Assembly (NCBI RefSeq): GCF_003713065.1
Contig: NZ_CP033433.1
Span: 1,337,001-1,401,000, forward strand
Length of the DNA: 64,000 nucleotides
Source: Cohnella candidum
GTDB lineage: Bacteria > Bacillota > Bacilli > Paenibacillales > Paenibacillaceae
Direction: 5' to 3'
In this document: in pieces, positions 60,335 through 64,000 of the stretch
Numbering within the stretch: position 1 is the first letter of the stretch
Layout of the letters: each line of letters opens with the position of its first letter
The notes under the pieces: generated by a model
The model's input: only the letters and a program-made list of their open reading frames with translations
Told to the model about the DNA's origin: nothing
Databases searched by the model: none
Position numbers and translations under genes: made by a program

Positions 60335-61843
60335 GTGAAACGCAGAAGCAATTGGCGAAACAAAGCAAGAAAATGGTCCATGCTCGCCGCCGCGCTGCCG
60401 ATGCTGCTGGCGGCTTTCCCGGCAGGGGCAAGCGCAGCGGACCCGGCATTGGCGGTCAGCCCGCTGTCGAGCTCCCTGACCAAGGAGCAGCTGGTACAAG
60501 CTTTCCTCGGAGGTTCCGTGACGGTCAGCAACGTAACCTTCTCCGGACAAAACGTGCAAGCCGGCACGTTCGACGGGGGCAACGGCATCATCGGGATCGA
60601 CAAAGGCATCATGCTCAGCAGCGGCAACATCTCGAACGTCATCGGGCCTAACCAAAATACGGGAATCGGCGACGATCTGGATGGCGCTGGAGACGCTGAC
60701 CTGACCGCGCTCGCGGAAGACGACACGTACGACGCCTCGGTTCTTGAATTCGACTTCGTTCCTGCCGGGGACGTGCTGAAATTCAAGTATGTGTTCGCGT
60801 CAGACGAGTACAACGAATACGTGAATAAAGGCTTTAACGACGTATTCGGGTTTTTCCTGAACGGCACGAACATCGCGCTGCTGAACGACGGGGTTACCCC
60901 CGTGACGATCGACAACATCAACAACGACAAAAACAGCGACCTGTACGTTGACAACGAGTTTTACGGCGAAGACGCCAAATTCAACACCGAGATGGACGGC
61001 TTTACGAAGGTGCTGAACATCGAAGCCCCCGTCCACAAAGGCGTGACCAACCACATTAAGCTGGCTCTCGCCGACGCGGGGGACGCCGTCCTGGATTCCG
61101 CGATCTTCTTCGGCGCGGATACGTTCACCTCCGAACCGGTCGGCAACCTGCAATTCAGCCAACCTGCTTATTCGGTCGGTGAAAACGGCGGTTCGGCCGT
61201 CATTACCGTCACCCGCTCCAACGGCACGTCCGGCGCGGTCAGCGTCGACTATTCGACGTCCGACGGAACGGCGACTGCGGGTCAAGACTACGGCGCGACC
61301 TCCGGTACGTTGACCTTTGCTGCCGGCGAAACCTCCAAAACGTTCTCCATTCCGATTACGGACGACAACGTCGCCGAAGGCAGCGAAACGGTGCAGCTCG
61401 CGCTCAGCAATCCGACGGGCGGGGCGGAACTGGGACAGCAGAAAAATGCGACGCTGACGATCACGGATAACGACGAGAGCACTCCGCCTCCGCAGGATCC
61501 GGCCTCGATCGAGTTCGCATCCGACAGCTATTTCACCGCTGAAGGAGACGGCACCGTTACGCTTACGATCGTGCGCAGCGGCAGCACGGACGGCGTGTCC
61601 ACCGCCCAATATTGCTTCTGCAACAAAACGGCCGTGAACGGCCAGGATTACCATGGCACGTCCGGCACGGTAACCTTCCAGGCCGGCGAAACGTCCAAAA
61701 CGGTTACCGTAGACATCGTGGACGATCAGCTGCCGGAAGCCCTGGAGACGTTCGGCGTGTTCTTGAAAAACCCGACCGGCGCCGTTCTCGGAGCGAAGAA
61801 GTGGACGTGGGTCAGCATTCAGGATAATGATACGCACCTCTAA
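60335..61843 (+). CDS. Secreted choice-of-anchor L and Calx-beta domain protein
   Basis: A 502-residue exported protein. Signal peptide 1-34 (MLAAALPMLLAAFPAGASAA). Residues about 40-265 form a choice-of-anchor L domain (GIIGIDKGIMLSSGNISNVI, KFKYVFASDEYNEY). Two Calx-beta domains follow (about 270-380 and 390-500), each ending in a TITDND/SIQDND calcium-binding turn. No SLH or LPXTG anchor is present. It may be a released or loosely attached adhesin. It starts at GTG after GGAGG. A segment with YCFCNK in the second Calx-beta domain is unusual. Confidence 0.88.
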   Translation: MKRRSNWRNKARKWSMLAAALPMLLAAFPAGASAADPALAVSPLSSSLTKEQLVQAFLGGSVTVSNVTFSGQNVQAGTFDGGNGIIGIDKGIMLSSGNISNVIGPNQNTGIGDDLDGAGDADLTALAEDDTYDASVLEFDFVPAGDVLKFKYVFASDEYNEYVNKGFNDVFGFFLNGTNIALLNDGVTPVTIDNINNDKNSDLYVDNEFYGEDAKFNTEMDGFTKVLNIEAPVHKGVTNHIKLALADAGDAVLDSAIFFGADTFTSEPVGNLQFSQPAYSVGENGGSAVITVTRSNGTSGAVSVDYSTSDGTATAGQDYGATSGTLTFAAGETSKTFSIPITDDNVAEGSETVQLALSNPTGGAELGQQKNATLTITDNDESTPPPQDPASIEFASDSYFTAEGDGTVTLTIVRSGSTDGVSTAQYCFCNKTAVNGQDYHGTSGTVTFQAGETSKTVTVDIVDDQLPEALETFGVFLKNPTGAVLGAKKWTWVSIQDNDTHL

Positions 61844-61861
61844 TCGTACGCGTTGAACCAA

Positions 61862-61896
61862 GGAGGGCCGGGGCCCCTTGCGGGCTCCGGCTCTCA
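61862..61896 (+). terminator. GC-rich hairpin after the Calx-beta gene
   Basis: GAGGGCCGGGGCCC and GGGCTCCGGCTCTC pair around CTTGC, with some mismatches. There is no T-run, so termination is uncertain. Confidence 0.5.
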
Positions 61897-61924
61897 AATC
61901 CTAAGCCCATAAGGTGATCGAAAC

Positions 61925-63370
61925 GTGAGAAAAAGCCTGATCATAGGCGTTCTGGTCCTGCTGCTGGCGCTGCCCTTGCAAGCGTTCGCGGAGGAGGCGA
62001 AAGGAGACGGCAAGCTCGTCCCCGATCCCCGGTTGGAGGACGAAATCCGCCAGGTCTTGCAGATCCGAAGCCGCGCGGTGACGAAAGAAGACTTGCTCAA
62101 GCTGCGCAGGCTTGCCGTTCCCGGCGAACGCATCCGCAGCGTGGAAGGGTTGCAGTACGCTTCGGAGCTGGAAGATTTGGACCTCAGCCACAACCGGATT
62201 TCGGACGTCACCCCACTAATGGCATTAAATAAACTGCAAAAGCTCGATCTGAACGACAACCGGATCTCCGACGTTTCGGCGCTCGGCAAGCTGCCTGCGC
62301 TTCTCTACCTGAACATCAGCTCCAACCGCGTTTCTAGCTTGAAGTCTCTGGCTGGGCTCGGCAGCCTGGCGGTTCTGCAGGCGAACTACAACCGGATTGC
62401 GAGCGTCGCGCCGGTCGCTTCCATGAAGAAGCTCGACAGCTTCTTCGCCTACGGCAACCGGATTCAGGATTTAAAGCCGTTGGATCCGAAAATGAATGCC
62501 GCGCAAAACCGGCTGCTTCGCCTTGACGTCCGCGGCAATCCTTTGCTGCCGTCGATGAACGCCTGGAGCGAAGCGATCAAAAAAGCGCGCCCCGTCGACC
62601 TGTTCTACGACCCGGCGGAACCTCCGGCGGTCCCGTATGACATTCCGATTCTGATCGACGGCGAGTTGCAGCCGTTCAGCGGGCAAGCCGCCATGATCCA
62701 ATCCCGGGCGTTCGTGCCGATGCGCGCGCTGTTCGAGAGGCTCGGCTACGAAGTCAAATGGAATGACGGCAAAATCCACGCTTCCAAGCCGGGTTCGGAA
62801 ATCGATCTGGAAACGGGATCCGTGAAGGCCGCGGTGAACGGGGCAGCCGCCACGCTGGCGGCCGCACCCATTATCGTGAAAGGAAACGCGCTTGTCCCGC
62901 TGCGTTTCGTCAGTGAAAGCGCGGGGGCGCAAATCGTGTGGGAGCCGACGGCTCACGCGGTTATCCTGACGACCGACCCGCAGGAATCGAAATTCCGCGA
63001 GGGTTACGAACTGATTCGGGATGACGGCGACAAGGCGGCGCCTTACCGCTTCGTGACGGCTGCCGGCGAGCCCGCTTTTTCCGCCCGGTTCATCACGGCG
63101 GAACCGTTCAAGGACGGCTTGGCCGTCGTCCGGAAGCAGGACGGCAATTGGGCGCTCGTAAACGTAAAGGGCGAATACGTGCTGCACTCACCGACCAAGC
63201 TCACCGGATTGTCCGAAGGTCTTGTCGCCTTCCGCGGTCCTGCCGGATGGGGGTATCTGAATACGGCGGGCGAGGTCGTGATCGAACCTGATTACGACGA
63301 AGTGAATCCCTTTCATGACGGAGCCGCGAATGCCGTCTTTCAAGGCCAGCCGGTCGTGCTGCGCAAATAA
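61925..63370 (+). CDS. Exported LRR, CuAO-N and WG-repeat protein
   Basis: A 481-residue secreted protein. Signal peptide 1-21. Leucine-rich repeats (about 65-215) of the internalin-like type, e.g. LEDLDLSHNRISDVTPL and LQKLDLNDNRISDVSAL. A copper-amine-oxidase N-terminal-like domain (about 235-355: FVPMRALFERLGYEVKW and LVPLRFVSESAGAQIVW) and C-terminal WG repeats (NWALVNVKGEYV, GWGYLNTAGEVVI). This mix is common in Paenibacillus. It starts at GTG after AAGGTGA. The role is likely cell-surface protein binding. Confidence 0.88.
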   Translation: MRKSLIIGVLVLLLALPLQAFAEEAKGDGKLVPDPRLEDEIRQVLQIRSRAVTKEDLLKLRRLAVPGERIRSVEGLQYASELEDLDLSHNRISDVTPLMALNKLQKLDLNDNRISDVSALGKLPALLYLNISSNRVSSLKSLAGLGSLAVLQANYNRIASVAPVASMKKLDSFFAYGNRIQDLKPLDPKMNAAQNRLLRLDVRGNPLLPSMNAWSEAIKKARPVDLFYDPAEPPAVPYDIPILIDGELQPFSGQAAMIQSRAFVPMRALFERLGYEVKWNDGKIHASKPGSEIDLETGSVKAAVNGAAATLAAAPIIVKGNALVPLRFVSESAGAQIVWEPTAHAVILTTDPQESKFREGYELIRDDGDKAAPYRFVTAAGEPAFSARFITAEPFKDGLAVVRKQDGNWALVNVKGEYVLHSPTKLTGLSEGLVAFRGPAGWGYLNTAGEVVIEPDYDEVNPFHDGAANAVFQGQPVVLRK

Positions 63371-63384
63371 CCGAAGTACCCAAA

Positions 63385-63420
63385 AAGAAAGAGTGTCCTC
63401 CGCGGAGGACACTCTTTCTC
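63385..63420. terminator. Bidirectional terminator between LRR gene and spoIIP
   Basis: A perfect palindrome with 17-bp arms meeting at CCGCGG, flanked by A- and T-rich ends, between two convergent genes. Confidence 0.92.
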
Positions 63421-63423
63421 TCA

Positions 63424-64000
63424 TTAATAACCGGAAAGGCGAAGCTGGTTGATCGCGTCCGCCAGAATATCGATCGTGCGGTTGCCTTCGGTCAGCGTAT
63501 TGTATGCGCCGCCGACCTCGATCAAAGCGGCGCGCGAGGACAGGTTCTGGTTGTACCAGCCGTTGCCGACGCTTTTGTCTTTATAGTAGATCCCGCGGGA
63601 GATGCCGGGGTACTTGGCATTGATCAGGCTCTGAAGCTTTTTGGCGAAGGCGTCGTTCTTCTTCCAGTCCGGGTTTTCGAGCCCGATGACGAAGTACAGC
63701 TTCGCGTAGTTCGTGCCGCCGATGTTGATCGTCGTCGCGCTGCGGGAGCTGGAGTCGCGGTGGATGTCGAAGATGTATTTGATCTGCGGGTGCTGGGCCA
63801 ATTCGCTTTTGACCGTTTTCTCCGAATAGACGTAGGCTTTGCCCGTGCTGAAGCTGCTGCCGTAGATGGACTGATAGTCGTCGTCGGCATGGTAGACTTC
63901 GGCGCCCTTCGCCGTGAGATCCTGGGACAGGCGGTCGCCGAGAAGCTGGATGTTCCGCGTGGCGTTGAATGCCAGATTCGGATTGGTGACGCCGGGCAGC
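63424..64000 (-). CDS. spoIIP: Stage II sporulation protein P (3' part)
   Basis: The last 192 codons of spoIIP; the 5' part lies beyond the right edge. SpoIIP is an amidase/endopeptidase that thins septal peptidoglycan during engulfment with SpoIID and SpoIIM. Visible marks are IKYIFDIHRDSSSRS (metal-binding His), KLYFVIGLENPDWKKN, and ALIEVGGAYNTLTEG with the catalytic Glu. It ends in YAxxLRLSGY-like tail and a TAA directly before the terminator. Confidence 0.92.
   Translation of the reverse strand, partial: LPGVTNPNLAFNATRNIQLLGDRLSQDLTAKGAEVYHADDDYQSIYGSSFSTGKAYVYSEKTVKSELAQHPQIKYIFDIHRDSSSRSATTINIGGTNYAKLYFVIGLENPDWKKNDAFAKKLQSLINAKYPGISRGIYYKDKSVGNGWYNQNLSSRAALIEVGGAYNTLTEGNRTIDILADAINQLRLSGY

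Overview
The window is a stretch of chromosome from a GC-rich, endospore-forming member of the Firmicutes, most likely a Paenibacillaceae species of the Paenibacillus/Cohnella type. This rests on the combination of SLH-domain surface enzymes, CotS/CotSA/YheCD spore-coat genes, a gerA-type germinant receptor operon, a yra/adhB coat cluster, spoIIP, strong AGGAGG ribosome sites and many GTG/TTG starts. No tRNA, rRNA, insertion sequence, prophage or CRISPR array was recognised.

Left part (1-12.8 kb) is an envelope-lipid region. It holds an SLH-anchored GH18 hydrolase, a GT-C-like membrane protein, a BcrC-type undecaprenyl-pyrophosphate phosphatase, a lipoprotein phosphoesterase, two UgtP/MGDG-synthase-type glycosyltransferases, a GT4 enzyme, a HAMP histidine kinase with an OmpR-family regulator, an MFS transporter placed like a glycolipid flippase, and a YuiD protein. 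Four promoters here carry 6-mers of the TTAAGA/TTAATA/TTAACA type repeated every 11 bp. Two of these elements share the same 39-bp layout, which points to one PhoP-like regulon.

The 12.8-18.6 kb part is a divergent spore-surface glycan island: a GT4 with a Pro/Gln-rich repeat tail and a YheCD ATP-grasp protein on the minus strand, and CotS, CotSA and a HipA-like kinase on the plus strand. Next to it (18.7-25.0 kb) is a complete thiazole-peptide (TOMM, heterocycloanthracin-type) cluster: a Cys/Gly-rich precursor with 16 cysteines, a terminator and a 51-bp minisatellite, then a maturation protein, a fused E1-like/YcaO cyclodehydratase ending in a PxPxP-type tail, and a SagB dehydrogenase. No exporter or immunity gene is present. 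The precursor has a near-perfect sigma-K promoter, which suggests a sporulation-linked product and is the most unusual feature of the window.

From 25 to 30.6 kb there is an aldo/keto reductase and a soluble seven-PAS histidine kinase with a LuxR-type regulator. From 30.7 to 42.1 kb is a self-contained chemosensory operon (cheX, cheY, two MCPs, HD-GYP, cheW, cheA, MCP, cheR, cheB) in which cheB is interrupted by an in-frame TGA. The yraG-yraF-adhB-yraE-yraD coat cluster follows, then a desuccinylase-like peptidase, a hybrid kinase, a DUF2334 deacetylase-like protein and a gerA-gerB-gerC operon with a sigma-G promoter.

The right part (52.1-64 kb) holds an ArsP-like permease, selD and selU (selenouridine tRNA modification), a LysE exporter, an erythromycin-esterase-family protein, a secreted transglutaminase-like protein, a quinone oxidoreductase, a 390-bp double tandem-repeat array, a Calx-beta surface protein, an LRR/CuAO-N/WG exported protein and the 3' part of spoIIP.
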